Shown here: one piece after another, positions 21,703 through 28,872 of the stretch
Position numbering within the stretch: position 1 is the stretch's first letter
Layout: the number at the start of each line of letters is the position of its first letter
From: Candidatus Doudnabacteria bacterium
GTDB lineage: Bacteria > Patescibacteriota > Doudnabacteria > UBA920
Assembly (NCBI GenBank): GCA_023245895.1
Contig: JAHFJJ010000010.1
Coordinates: 1-44,745 of the forward strand
Direction of reading: 5' to 3'
Length of the DNA stretch: 44,745 nucleotides
Notes under the pieces: model-generated
What the model was told of the DNA's origin: nothing
Seen by the model: only the letters and a program-made list of their open reading frames with translations
Databases searched by the model: none
Made by a program: the position numbers and the translations under genes

Positions 21703-23202
21703 TTACCTAACCACCATCGCTTCCCTGCCCGGGCCGGTGCCGACAAGCAGGATGGGGACGCCGAGGTGTTTTTCAAGTTTGGATAAAAATTCTTTTGCTG
21801 GTGTTGGCAATTTATCAGCCTCTGATATTCCGCCAATATTTTCCATAAAACACGGCCAGTTTTCCTTAACCACTTCAACATCTCCCAGTTCCCAAGCCGC
21901 GGGCAGTTTGCCTGGCGGTAAAATTTGTCCATGATGTTTGTAGCCGACCACAACCGGAATGGATTTTACTCCCGAAAGCATATCAAAACGCGTCAAAGCG
22001 ATATATTTTGGGCCGTTGATTCTAATGGCATACTGAAGCCACGGGATATCTAAGTAACCGATTGACCTGCCCCGGCCTGTGGTAGCGCCGCGCTCGTCAC
22101 CCAATACCTGGAAGTATTGGGAAATTTCGGCGGCTGATGCTTTACCGGAATTAATCTTTTCTAAGTTGGCCGACAGGAATCCATCGCGCGCCGCTCCTTT
22201 AGTAAACAAATCCGGATGTTCTTTTGTAAAAGCCATTGCCGCCTGCCGCTCCCACATTTCCGAAGGGAAAGGCCCGTTGCCCACGCGGGTCGGCAAGGTC
22301 TTGGCCACTAATATAGTAGAAGGGAAATTATCCATTGAAAGCCCGGTGCCTAAAGAAGCGCCGGTGGCAACCGAGTTGCCCGACGATACAAACGGATACG
22401 TGCCCCACCAGGCATCCAGCCCCGTGGCCTGCGCGCCTTCAAACAAAATCTTTTTCCCCTGTTTTAAAGATTGATACAGAAAGAAGGATGAGTCGTTAAT
22501 AAAGTCTTTAATTTTTGGCGCGTCTTGTAAAAGCTCTCTGACAACATCTTCAACCAAAGGTATTTTTATGGATGCATCCAGGCCCTTTAAACTTGCCAGC
22601 GACGGTTCAAGGACTTTATACAAAGCGTGGATGGAATGGCTCAACAGCTTTTCATCAAGCAAATGGCCGACTAATGGGGACAAACGTAATTTATAAACTC
22701 CCTCAAGCGGCCCAATGCCTTTATTTGTGGTGCCAATCTTCCGCTCGTCGCGCGTGGCTTCTATGTAGGCTTCAAACAAACTGTGGTAAGGCGTCCACAA
22801 GGTGGCCTGCTGGTCAATATAAATATCCGCCAATTTTTTAGCTCCCTTTCCCTCTGGGAGAGGGCCGGGGTGAGGGTCATCCGATTGCAACAAGACCTTC
22901 TTGGTTTCTTCCAACTCCTGCAAAAACAATTTCAAATTAAAAAATTCCCCTCGGCTCATAACGCAAATTTTGTTTTGCGCTAATCCGCAGGGAATTTGGT
23001 GGCTGACTATTTTTAACCCGGATGGGGTAAACACCGTGTGTCCGGCATTGGAACCGCCGGAAAACCTGGCGACTATGTCGAAACTGCCCATTAAAAGGTC
23101 TATAACCTTGCCTTTGCCTTCATCGCCCCAATTGCCGCCTACGACAACAAGGGTTTGGTGCTGTTTTAAGATTTCGGAAAGTTTTTGGTTATTGCCGGAC
23201 AT
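21703..23202 (-). CDS. purA: Adenylosuccinate synthetase
   Basis: IMP + Asp + GTP to adenylosuccinate, cytoplasmic. GTP-binding start VVVGGNWGDEGKGKVIDLL, the IMP loop FSGGSNAGHTV, GIGPLEGVY, LFEGAQATGLDAWWGTYPFVSSGNS, the catalytic-loop region TLPTRVGNGPFPSE, and RGRSIGYLDIPWL. It is 499 aa against about 430. Part of the excess is DPHPGPLPEGKG, encoded by the same palindromic repeat found in guaA but read from the other strand. The start appears leaderless: TATTAT lies 6 nt before ATG, with the -35 position inside the fold-back element upstream. purB is not in the window. Confidence 0.93.
   Translation of the reverse strand: MSGNNQKLSEILKQHQTLVVVGGNWGDEGKGKVIDLLMGSFDIVARFSGGSNAGHTVFTPSGLKIVSHQIPCGLAQNKICVMSRGEFFNLKLFLQELEETKKVLLQSDDPHPGPLPEGKGAKKLADIYIDQQATLWTPYHSLFEAYIEATRDERKIGTTNKGIGPLEGVYKLRLSPLVGHLLDEKLLSHSIHALYKVLEPSLASLKGLDASIKIPLVEDVVRELLQDAPKIKDFINDSSFFLYQSLKQGKKILFEGAQATGLDAWWGTYPFVSSGNSVATGASLGTGLSMDNFPSTILVAKTLPTRVGNGPFPSEMWERQAAMAFTKEHPDLFTKGAARDGFLSANLEKINSGKASAAEISQYFQVLGDERGATTGRGRSIGYLDIPWLQYAIRINGPKYIALTRFDMLSGVKSIPVVVGYKHHGQILPPGKLPAAWELGDVEVVKENWPCFMENIGGISEADKLPTPAKEFLSKLEKHLGVPILLVGTGPGREAMVVR
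22842..22877. repeat. Palindromic repeat inserted in frame in purA (copy 2)
   Basis: Shares CCCTCTGGGAGAGGG and the GGGGTGAGGG-type tail with 15407-15442 (34 of 36 bases). Relative to the coding strand it is in the opposite orientation to the guaA copy, yet both keep an open frame. Confidence 0.85.
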
Positions 23203-23221
23203 TGCTGGATAATATTTAAAA

Positions 23222-23387
23222 TGGGTCAGTTGCCCAAATGGGCTTTTTGAAACAAAATGAGATTATTTGAGGAAAATTTTCTAAATAAATTTTGACGTTT
23301 ACCTGGAAGGTAAGCGGATAAATTTTTTAGAAAATTTTACCAAAGAAGCTCGTTTTGGGCAAAAATGACATTTGGGCAACTGACCCA
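23222..23387. repeat. 166-bp fold-back element upstream of purA
   Basis: Perfect 19-bp ends TGGGTCAGTTGCCCAAATG (23222-23240) and its complement (23369-23387). The arms continue to pair imperfectly through GAAAATTTTCTAAA / TTTAGAAAATTTT to a central hairpin TTACCT-GGA-AGGTAA. A 36-base part of the left arm (23229-23264) recurs exactly at 36154-36189. MITE-like, with no ORF inside. Confidence 0.8.
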
Positions 23388-23424
23388 AAATGACCCTACT
23401 CAATATATCACACTCCCCCAATTT

Positions 23425-23456
23425 AAAAAAGCCCCCGCGGATTGATAAGGGCTTTT
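23425..23456 (-). terminator. Terminator of the CAP-domain gene
   Basis: AAAAGCCC / GGGCTTTT stem with a T-run on the minus strand, 75 bp after the CAP gene stop. Confidence 0.65.
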
Positions 23457-23530
23457 AGGTTGCTTTTAAAAACTCCGGGCTGCCAAAACGGCTCGTGGTA
23501 TATTACTAACTTAAAATTCCGCCTGATAAT

Positions 23531-24847
23531 TTACCTGGCCCAATAAAGCAGGCAGGCAAAAATTACCACAAAACTGCTGTTGGCAACCAGCAAAACGTGC
23601 TGGATGTGCCGCTTTATGGCAATAGCCAAAATTAAGCTGGCCAGCATGCCGGCAATAAAAAAAAGGTAAAACTTGGCTTCAAAACTTTTAGGGTCAAACT
23701 TCAGGCCAAAAAAACTAACGGTGCCTGCCGGAATTGCAACGTTCGGGCTGTAGTTTTGGATGGTGCCCGCGGAAAAATCGGCCAGCTGCATTTTTGCGCT
23801 CTGGCCCTGCATGCCAAAAGCCTTAATGGTTACTGTTTGCCCGCTTTGGACTAAACTGGCCGTGGCGACCTGTCCGGCCCAGGTATTTTGGTCTTTGGGC
23901 GATAGCATAACCGCCTGCTCGCCGAAGTAAGCCACGACTTTAACCGCCGGGCCCTCTACCCGCGCTAAAATATTAACTTTTCCTTCGTGGAGTTTTACTT
24001 CGCCGCTTTGCACATTCACCGGCTGGGGCTGGGGCGCGGTTTTAACCTCTGCGCCGGCCACAGAAGCAGCGGCCGAAGCTTGGGGGACAGGAACGGCGGT
24101 TTTTTGGACTATGGTTGGCTTGTCGGAGAGGGCAACTTTTTGCTCGGCCGGCGTGCCGAACATTTGCACCACAAAAATCGCGGTGTGGCCCTGGTATTCC
24201 CCTTCTGAAATGCCAATGCCAATTTGCTCAAAATTCTTATTCAAAATATTGGCCTTGTGCCCAGGGCTGTTCATCCAGGCGGTTTCCACGTTTTCCGCTT
24301 CGGTAAAATTTACGGCCAAGTTTTCCCCGGCTGAAAGGTAATTGTAGCCGGCCGAAGAAATAAAATCCCAGGGGCTGTGCCCGTCCGGCGTAACGTGGGC
24401 AAAGTAGCCTTTGGCCAGCATATCGTTGGCCTTAGCCTGGGCCGCGACATCTAAAATACTATTCTGGGTTAAAATTCCCAAGCCGTAAGAAACCCGCGAC
24501 TGGTTAGTCAGGCTAATGATATTGCTTTCGGTTATAGCGGACGAAAAAGCCGGCGCCACCGGCCCAATGGCAATGACGCTTAAAGTAAAAATTTTAACCG
24601 CCAGCAAAAGACCGGACATAAGGGCCAGGCTCCTGTGCCCAAGCAAATGGGGATGGTAGTTATTGCGGTGGTTGGGTATAAAGTGGTCGTGGATATGGCT
24701 TGCCCCGTTAGAAATCAGAAGCCAAAGGCTTCTGCTGATGCGCAAGCGCATCAGACTTCTAACGGGGCGCAACAAAATACCCAAAGGAGAAAAAACTGCC
24801 TTCAGGCTACCCTGGGGTAATCCGACAATGCCTAAAACATATTCCAT
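23531..24847 (-). CDS. Membrane-anchored CAP (SCP/PR1-like) domain protein
   Basis: 438 aa. The motif HDHFIPNHRNNYHPHLLGHRSL precedes an N-terminal helix (MSGLLLAVKIFTLSVIAIG), then a CAP domain (FAHVTPDGHSPWDFISSAGYNYLSAGENLA ... WMNSPGHKANILNKNFEQIGIG ... FVVQMFG). The typical His and Glu of the CAP cavity are present. A Pro/Ala-rich linker and a beta domain (VEGPAVKVVAYFGEQ) follow, then two C-terminal membrane helices (FYLFFIAGMLASLILAIAI; VLLVANSSFVVIFACLLYW). Such CAP proteins are common in CPR; function is unknown. Residues encoded by 24702-24768 come from a palindromic insert. The mRNA has a ~175-nt leader. Confidence 0.85.
   Translation of the reverse strand: MEYVLGIVGLPQGSLKAVFSPLGILLRPVRSLMRLRISRSLWLLISNGASHIHDHFIPNHRNNYHPHLLGHRSLALMSGLLLAVKIFTLSVIAIGPVAPAFSSAITESNIISLTNQSRVSYGLGILTQNSILDVAAQAKANDMLAKGYFAHVTPDGHSPWDFISSAGYNYLSAGENLAVNFTEAENVETAWMNSPGHKANILNKNFEQIGIGISEGEYQGHTAIFVVQMFGTPAEQKVALSDKPTIVQKTAVPVPQASAAASVAGAEVKTAPQPQPVNVQSGEVKLHEGKVNILARVEGPAVKVVAYFGEQAVMLSPKDQNTWAGQVATASLVQSGQTVTIKAFGMQGQSAKMQLADFSAGTIQNYSPNVAIPAGTVSFFGLKFDPKSFEAKFYLFFIAGMLASLILAIAIKRHIQHVLLVANSSFVVIFACLLYWAR
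24702..24768. repeat. Y-shaped palindromic element inside the CAP gene N-terminus
   Basis: Outer stem GCCCCGTTAGAA / TTCTAACGGGGC (12 bp, perfect) encloses two perfect 7-bp hairpins, AGAAGCC-aaa-GGCTTCT and GATGCGC-aa-GCGCATC. It encodes residues RPVRSLMRLRIS... just before the conserved HDHFIPNH motif. Confidence 0.75.
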
Positions 24848-25029
24848 TTTACTTTTGTTTTGGCCTGCCCCGTAGTAAACGCCACGAATGTGACATTCAA
24901 TAAGACAGGAGTGCTTATTTTTGTTTCATTTCCCCGAAAAACGTTTTTAGGGCGTTTTGACTGTCGGGGTTTCTTTTGATGCGAATCTTGGGGCTAATTT
25001 TGGCCGAAAGATTCACTACTTACCTATAT

Positions 25030-25058
25030 ATTATAGCACAGCTGGAGAAAAAAATCAA
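25030..25058 (-). promoter_or_regulatory. CAP gene promoter with long structured leader
   Basis: Minus strand TTGATT (25053-25058), 17 bp, TATAAT (25030-25035). The ~175-nt leader contains CCCCGA...TCGGGG and AATAAG...CTTATT pairs. No known riboswitch is recognised. Confidence 0.65.
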
Positions 25059-25077
25059 GGGTTTTTGTATTTCTGAA

Positions 25078-25125
25078 TAGTTGCCTGATTTATCAGTCTA
25101 AGAAGCTCGATGAATCGAGCAACTA
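25078..25125. repeat. Branched palindrome
   Basis: TAGTTGC / GCAACTA outer arms with inner CTGATTTATCAG and GCTCGATGAATCGAGC hairpins, similar in design to the element at 24702 but different in sequence. Intergenic. Confidence 0.55.
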
Positions 25126-25157
25126 CACTTAGAAAAAACTCCGCCTGATACAAAACA

Positions 25158-25185
25158 AATCCCTGCCTCACTAGGCAGGGATTTG
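25158..25185 (-). terminator. Terminator of the 55-aa membrane protein gene
   Basis: AAATCCCTGCCT-CACT-AGGCAGGGATTT, a perfect 12-bp stem followed by TGTTTTG on the minus strand. Confidence 0.75.
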
Positions 25186-25198
25186 CTCAAAGTCGACT

Positions 25199-25366
25199 TT
25201 ATTTATTTTGCGCTCTTACAAAAATTGGGGCATCGCTAGTCCCGCTGTCGCTTAAAAGGATATAGCTGACCAAAGAGATGCCGGTTACCACCAAAAAAAC
25301 TATAGTCCAAATGAACCATCGGGTATCATAATTGGCCGGGGAAGTTTGTGTGTTTGTTGAATCCAT
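25199..25366 (-). CDS. 55-residue single-pass membrane protein
   Basis: Not in the ORF track (too short). Starts MDSTNTQTSPANYDTRW, then one helix (FIWTIVFLVVTGISLVSYILL) and a short tail ending RAQNK. It has a promoter-like TTGTTA-16-TATGAT upstream and a clean terminator downstream, which supports a real monocistronic gene. Function unknown. Confidence 0.6.
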   Translation of the reverse strand: MDSTNTQTSPANYDTRWFIWTIVFLVVTGISLVSYILLSDSGTSDAPIFVRAQNK

Positions 25367-25412
25367 AAAATTTTTGAATTTTTATTTCTAAATATTTTGG
25401 CTTGATAAATAC

Positions 25413-25440
25413 ATCATAGCACACCTTTTTGAAATAACAA
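25413..25440 (-). promoter_or_regulatory. Promoter of the 55-aa membrane protein gene
   Basis: Minus strand TTGTTA (25435-25440), 16 bp, TATGAT (25413-25418), with a leader of about 40 nt. Confidence 0.45.
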
Positions 25441-25471
25441 AATCGACGCAAATGAGCAAAAATGGCACTTG

Positions 25472-25520
25472 TGCCATCCCAAATGAAATGAGGGATCCCT
25501 CGGATGCACTCGGGATGGCA
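25472..25520. repeat. Short GCCATCCC-type terminal inverted repeat element (copy a)
   Basis: TGCCATCCC and its mirror GGGATGGCA bound a 49-bp segment containing GGGATCCCTCGGATGCACTCG, words shared with the larger copies at 26041, 36314 and 44569. It is nested within an AATGAGCAAAAATG / CATTTTTGTCATTT fold-back. Confidence 0.65.
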
Positions 25521-25577
25521 ACTATTAAAGTTTAAAGTTTGCCATTTTTGTCATTTTTATTATTTTTTTAATTTTTG

Positions 25578-25994
25578 TCAATTGTCTGTCCTATGTTCTA
25601 TATTTATATCCAAAATAAACAATAAAATGCTTAATAAATCGGTAGTCAGGCAGTATTGGCAAACTTTCTTGATGACGAAAAACTGCAGGGATAAAAACAC
25701 CAAGGCCGAAAGCGCGCCCACGGACAGAATGGCGGTTAAAATCTTCCTCCACTGCCGGTAGTGGTTGGCCATAAGCGACGCAACCACAACCGCGGAAAAA
25801 TAGCCAACACCCCAGACCGACAACGGCAAGCCAAAGAGCATGGAATACTTGCTGTTTAAAACCACTTCACAGCCGTGGGTAATGTCGCATGGCACCGCGT
25901 AGCCCAAGTAATGGCTAATTGCCAAAAATAGGCTGACAGCCAGGCCAATTACTGCCAACACTACTATAATATCGTGTTTGTGTTTGCGGTGCAT
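25578..25994 (-). CDS. Vitamin K epoxide reductase (VKOR) family protein
   Basis: 138 aa, four membrane helices, without a fused thioredoxin domain. The loop Cys pair (VPCDITHGCEVVLNSKYS) and the active-site pair CQYC (KVCQYCLTTDLLSI) are both present, as is the conserved Ser/Asn region before LPLSVWGVGYF. Bacterial VKOR reoxidises a DsbA-like thiol oxidase using quinone, supporting disulfide formation in exported proteins such as the pilins here. The partner thioredoxin-like protein is not in the window. TATACT lies 6 nt before ATG, so it is probably leaderless. Confidence 0.9.
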   Translation of the reverse strand: MHRKHKHDIIVVLAVIGLAVSLFLAISHYLGYAVPCDITHGCEVVLNSKYSMLFGLPLSVWGVGYFSAVVVASLMANHYRQWRKILTAILSVGALSALVFLSLQFFVIKKVCQYCLTTDLLSILLFILDINIEHRTDN

Positions 25995-26040
25995 ACTGGC
26001 AGTATATCAAAACATTGAAAAAATCGGAAGCTACTTCTTG

Positions 26041-26156
26041 TGTCATCCCGACCGAGCCTGAGTGCACCCGAAGGCGACCGGAGGGATCCCTTAACGCGTG
26101 ATTATTGTTAAAATTTAAGGGATTCCTCGGCTCAGATGCATTCGCTCGGAATGACA
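26041..26156. repeat. GTCATCCCG-type inverted repeat element (copy b), 116 bp
   Basis: Ends TGTCATCCCGA and TCGGAATGACA. Inside, GAGGGATCCCTTAA and TTAAGGGATTCCTC face each other, so almost the whole element folds back. It contains GAGTGCACCCGAAGG and its counterpart. No ORF; MITE-like. Confidence 0.75.
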
Positions 26157-26161
26157 CATGC

Positions 26162-26189
26162 AAAAAAACTCCCCCTATTAAGGGGGAGT
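26162..26189 (-). terminator. Terminator of the RRM protein gene
   Basis: ACTCCCCCT-ATTA-AGGGGGAGT followed on the minus strand by TTTTTTTG. Confidence 0.85.
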
Positions 26190-26219
26190 AAATATCTTTA
26201 TGATTTTTATAAGGTAAGC

Positions 26220-26588
26220 TTAGTAGCTATCGCGTCTGCCGTATCCGCCGCCATTGCCGCCGCCGCGGCCGCCGCGTCCGCCGCCACCACCGTAGCCGCC
26301 TCTGTCACCGCCGCCGCCAAAGCTTCTTTTGGGGCGATCTTCCAACGGGCGGGCTTCCTTGACTACCAAGGTGCGTCCGTTGTAGTCGGTGTTGTTTAAG
26401 GCGTTAGTTGCCGCATCGGCTTCGGCGTCGTTTTCAAATTCAACGAAACCAAAACCTCTGCTTCTGCCGGTCATTTTATCAGTGATGACAGTAGCGGATG
26501 CTACAGTGCCATGCTGGCTGAATAATGCCTGCAGGTCGTCTGAAGTGGTTGCCCAGGGGATACCACCGACGAAAAGTTTCTTAGCCAT
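26220..26588 (-). CDS. Glycine-rich RNA-binding protein (single RRM)
   Basis: 122 aa. The RRM occupies residues 3-80 with RNP2 KLFVGGIPW and RNP1 RSRGFGFVEF, both aromatic-rich and intact. The tail is Gly/Arg-rich (GGYGGGGGRGGRGGG) ending GRRDSY, similar to cyanobacterial Rbp and plant glycine-rich proteins that act in cold stress. The ~126-nt 5' leader can fold so that its start (AGGCTT..AAAGAG) pairs with the region just before the ATG (CTCTTT..AAGCCT), suggesting autoregulation or temperature control. Confidence 0.92.
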   Translation of the reverse strand: MAKKLFVGGIPWATTSDDLQALFSQHGTVASATVITDKMTGRSRGFGFVEFENDAEADAATNALNNTDYNGRTLVVKEARPLEDRPKRSFGGGGDRGGYGGGGGRGGRGGGNGGGYGRRDSY

Positions 26589-26720
26589 TATTATAGGCTT
26601 TCTATTAAAGAGCTCACCTTACACTCTTACTGACTATTTAAACGAAGCTCGCTTATTAAACTTCTTTACGATGTAACTCTTTAGGAAGCCTAACTAATTT
26701 GAACTTAAGATGATATAGCC

Positions 26721-26749
26721 ATTATAGCTGATTTCGGCTAAAAAATCAA
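26721..26749 (-). promoter_or_regulatory. Promoter of the RRM gene
   Basis: Minus strand TTGATT (26744-26749), 17 bp, TATAAT (26721-26726). Start predicted near 26714, giving a long structured leader. Confidence 0.7.
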
Positions 26750-26757
26750 GCGCCTGG

Positions 26758-27483
26758 CTAGATAAACCGGGTTATTACAAAAATTAGTGCCGCGCCGAAA
26801 ACCGTTAAAAAAATAGTCTTCCAGGAACTGTGTTTGCTGTGGGCTTCGGGAAGGATGTCGCTGGCGCCAATGTATAACAGGAAGCCGGCAAAAAAACCCA
26901 AATACAAAACTAAAAAGTGCGGCGAAATTGTAAAAAGCAAAGTGGAAGCCGCGCCCAGCACCGGGGCCAGCGCGTCAAACAGCAGAAAGACTTTGGCTTT
27001 GGCCGGCGAATTTTTATTGGTCAGCATTAAAGTTACCGTATTCATGCCGTCGGTAAAGTCATGGGAAATTACGGCAATGGCCACTAAAATCCCCACCTGG
27101 GAACTAACCTGAAAACCCAAACCAATACCCACGCCGTCCATAAAGCTGTGGCCAATTAGCGCCAAGGCCGAAGCAATGCCAATGTGGGGATGCTTGTGTT
27201 CCGCGTATTCGTCTTCGTGCGAATGGTGCAGGGCAATGGCTTTTTCCAAAATATGGAAAACCAAAAAACCCATTACCAAAGCCACGGTCATGCCGGTCAG
27301 CCCAAAATTGTGCTCCTGGATTTGCTCTATAATTTCCGGCAGAATATCAAAAAACACCACGCCCAAAAGCACGCCGGCGGCAAAACCCATAATTAAATGC
27401 AGGCGGTCTTTATTTTTTATGGCGAACAACCCGCCAAAAAAAGTGGAAACAAACGTGGCTAAGGAAAGTAATATGGCTATCAT
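26758..27483 (-). CDS. ZIP family metal transporter
   Basis: 241 aa, about eight membrane helices. A His-rich cytoplasmic loop (LHHSHEDEYAEHKHPHIG) lies before the metal-site helices IGHSFMDGVGIGLGFQ (helix IV) and ISHDFTDGMNTVTLML (helix V), the ZIP signature, with HSxxDG and HDFTDG. It imports Zn(II) or Fe(II); specificity cannot be read. On the minus strand TTGCAA-17-TATGAT places the transcript start at or within 1-2 nt of the ATG. Neighbouring genes encode zinc-finger and zinc-site proteins, so zinc supply is a plausible theme. Confidence 0.9.
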   Translation of the reverse strand: MIAILLSLATFVSTFFGGLFAIKNKDRLHLIMGFAAGVLLGVVFFDILPEIIEQIQEHNFGLTGMTVALVMGFLVFHILEKAIALHHSHEDEYAEHKHPHIGIASALALIGHSFMDGVGIGLGFQVSSQVGILVAIAVISHDFTDGMNTVTLMLTNKNSPAKAKVFLLFDALAPVLGAASTLLFTISPHFLVLYLGFFAGFLLYIGASDILPEAHSKHSSWKTIFLTVFGAALIFVITRFI

Positions 27484-27540
27484 ATATAGGTATCATAATG
27501 TAAATTATTTGCGTTTGCAATAAGGAAATATGGCTTGAAA

Positions 27541-27573
27541 TAAAAAAACACCCGTCGGAAAACCCGATGGGTG
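27541..27573 (-). terminator. Terminator of the zinc-finger gene
   Basis: CACCC-gt-CGG-aaaa-CCG-at-GGGTG stem followed by a run of seven T on the minus strand. Confidence 0.8.
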
Positions 27574-27640
27574 ACTTAAACGCGCGCGCCGCAGGTTTAA
27601 GATTTTGATGTTGGGAACAAGACTGCCCTACCAACCCTGC

Positions 27641-28666
27641 TTAGACTTCCACTTCCTCGCAATCGCTGCAAAGGCCCTCTGTAAGATAGTCGCCTTTGCA
27701 GTCGCCGCAGAAGCCTACTTCGCAATCTTTGCCCTTGCACATTGTAATCAGCGATTCAGTGTATGCGGTGTCACAGCCGTCGCAGTCAAACAGCTCTTCG
27801 CCCGAGCAAGTTGGGCAAAAGCCTTTTTCATTGAAAAGGCAGGGTGCGCAGCCGTCGCAGAAATACTGTGTACAGCTTTCGTTCGCGCAATCCTTTTGGG
27901 TACCGGCCTCAATTTCGTTGTCGCAGCCGTCTGCATCACATTCCAACTCGTGGCAGTCGTCGCAATAGCCGTACTCCGTTAGCTCACCTTTGTCGCCTTC
28001 ACAGTACGCGTGACCACAGTTATCGTAGTTGAGGCACTTATAGGCTTTATCCAGGACAACGGTTTCGTCGCACCGAGAGCAATCTACCGTTTCGTCTTCG
28101 GTACAGCTGGCGCACTTACCGTCGCTACCAATATGGATACAGCCTGAAACCGGTTCCGGACTTTCCAACTCTTCAGCCTCGCCTTCGGGCTCTACAATCG
28201 GAGCCTCTGCAGGTTCCGGCTGAACGTATTCCCCGGCCAGACATTTTTCAAATATATGGTCACAGTAGGGACAAGAAGTGAGCGGCTCGCTTTCCTGCTG
28301 AGTAACTTGGGGCTGTGTTTCCGGAAAAGTCTCAGCGACTGCGTCGGCCAAAACCGGAAGTACAGGAACCGGCTCTATATAGGCATCACGCGTACTAATG
28401 AGCACGGTAAGCGGCAATACCGGCGAATTGCCTGTAAGCAAATGCCTAACCTGCGGGTCATACTTCAAAGCATCATACATGGCCGCGCCGGCTTTAAGCT
28501 TCTCTGCTATTTCTTCTTCTGAACCGATCAGCGAAGCCAACAGCAGATGGACAATGACATCGTGGACCATGAACGGTGATCCCGGCAGGCCGAGTTGGCT
28601 CCAACTGTTTTTTAAAACATTCCATTTTTGCTCTGAACCAAGAAGCAATGCCTTTATCTGTTCCAT
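27641..28666 (-). CDS. Protein with three tandem treble-clef-like zinc fingers
   Basis: Start moved to ATG 28666 (MEQIKALLLGSEQKW) because GGAGG lies 4 nt upstream; the track start is unsupported. Residues 1-90 are helical, residues ~90-185 are low-complexity Pro/Glu, with one CPYC...C. The last ~150 residues hold three repeats of about 48 aa sharing CxxC / C-x4-C-x3-YC-x2-C / GxCxxC. Examples are CSRCDETV...CGHAYCEG...GYCDDC, CDNEI...CTQYFCDGC...GFCPTC and CDGCDTA...CEVGFCGDC...GLCSDC. The pattern recalls RING/PHD/FYVE cross-brace fingers. No enzyme domain is seen. Family not recognised. Confidence 0.7.
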   Translation of the reverse strand: MEQIKALLLGSEQKWNVLKNSWSQLGLPGSPFMVHDVIVHLLLASLIGSEEEIAEKLKAGAAMYDALKYDPQVRHLLTGNSPVLPLTVLISTRDAYIEPVPVLPVLADAVAETFPETQPQVTQQESEPLTSCPYCDHIFEKCLAGEYVQPEPAEAPIVEPEGEAEELESPEPVSGCIHIGSDGKCASCTEDETVDCSRCDETVVLDKAYKCLNYDNCGHAYCEGDKGELTEYGYCDDCHELECDADGCDNEIEAGTQKDCANESCTQYFCDGCAPCLFNEKGFCPTCSGEELFDCDGCDTAYTESLITMCKGKDCEVGFCGDCKGDYLTEGLCSDCEEVEV

Positions 28667-28701
28667 ACATCCTCCATTTTTGGAATTTTGGCTAACACGA
28701 T

Positions 28702-28748
28702 AATATAGCATACAATCGCTTGACAATCAAGGCCTCTTTTGGTATATT
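28702..28748. promoter_or_regulatory. Overlapping divergent promoters (zinc-finger gene / telA-like gene)
   Basis: Plus: TTGACA (28720-28725), 17 bp, TATATT (28743-28748). Minus: TTGATT (28725-28730), 17 bp, TATATT (28702-28707). The two -35 boxes share a base, so the two polymerases should exclude each other. Confidence 0.7.
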
Positions 28749-28872
28749 AAAACGTTCTAGCAAGCTGTTTTTATCTATAATAAGGAGGATATTGGGGACC
28801 AAAAACCCAAGCCAGAACAAGAAGGTATGAATTTCGGAGCGCTCCAAAAAGGCGCGGAAAGGATGAATCGGC

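Noticed and set aside
21198-21953. 251-aa minus-strand ORF over the TrmB-like/purA junction
   Set aside because: Crosses the bidirectional terminator and overlaps two clear genes; composition is not protein-like.
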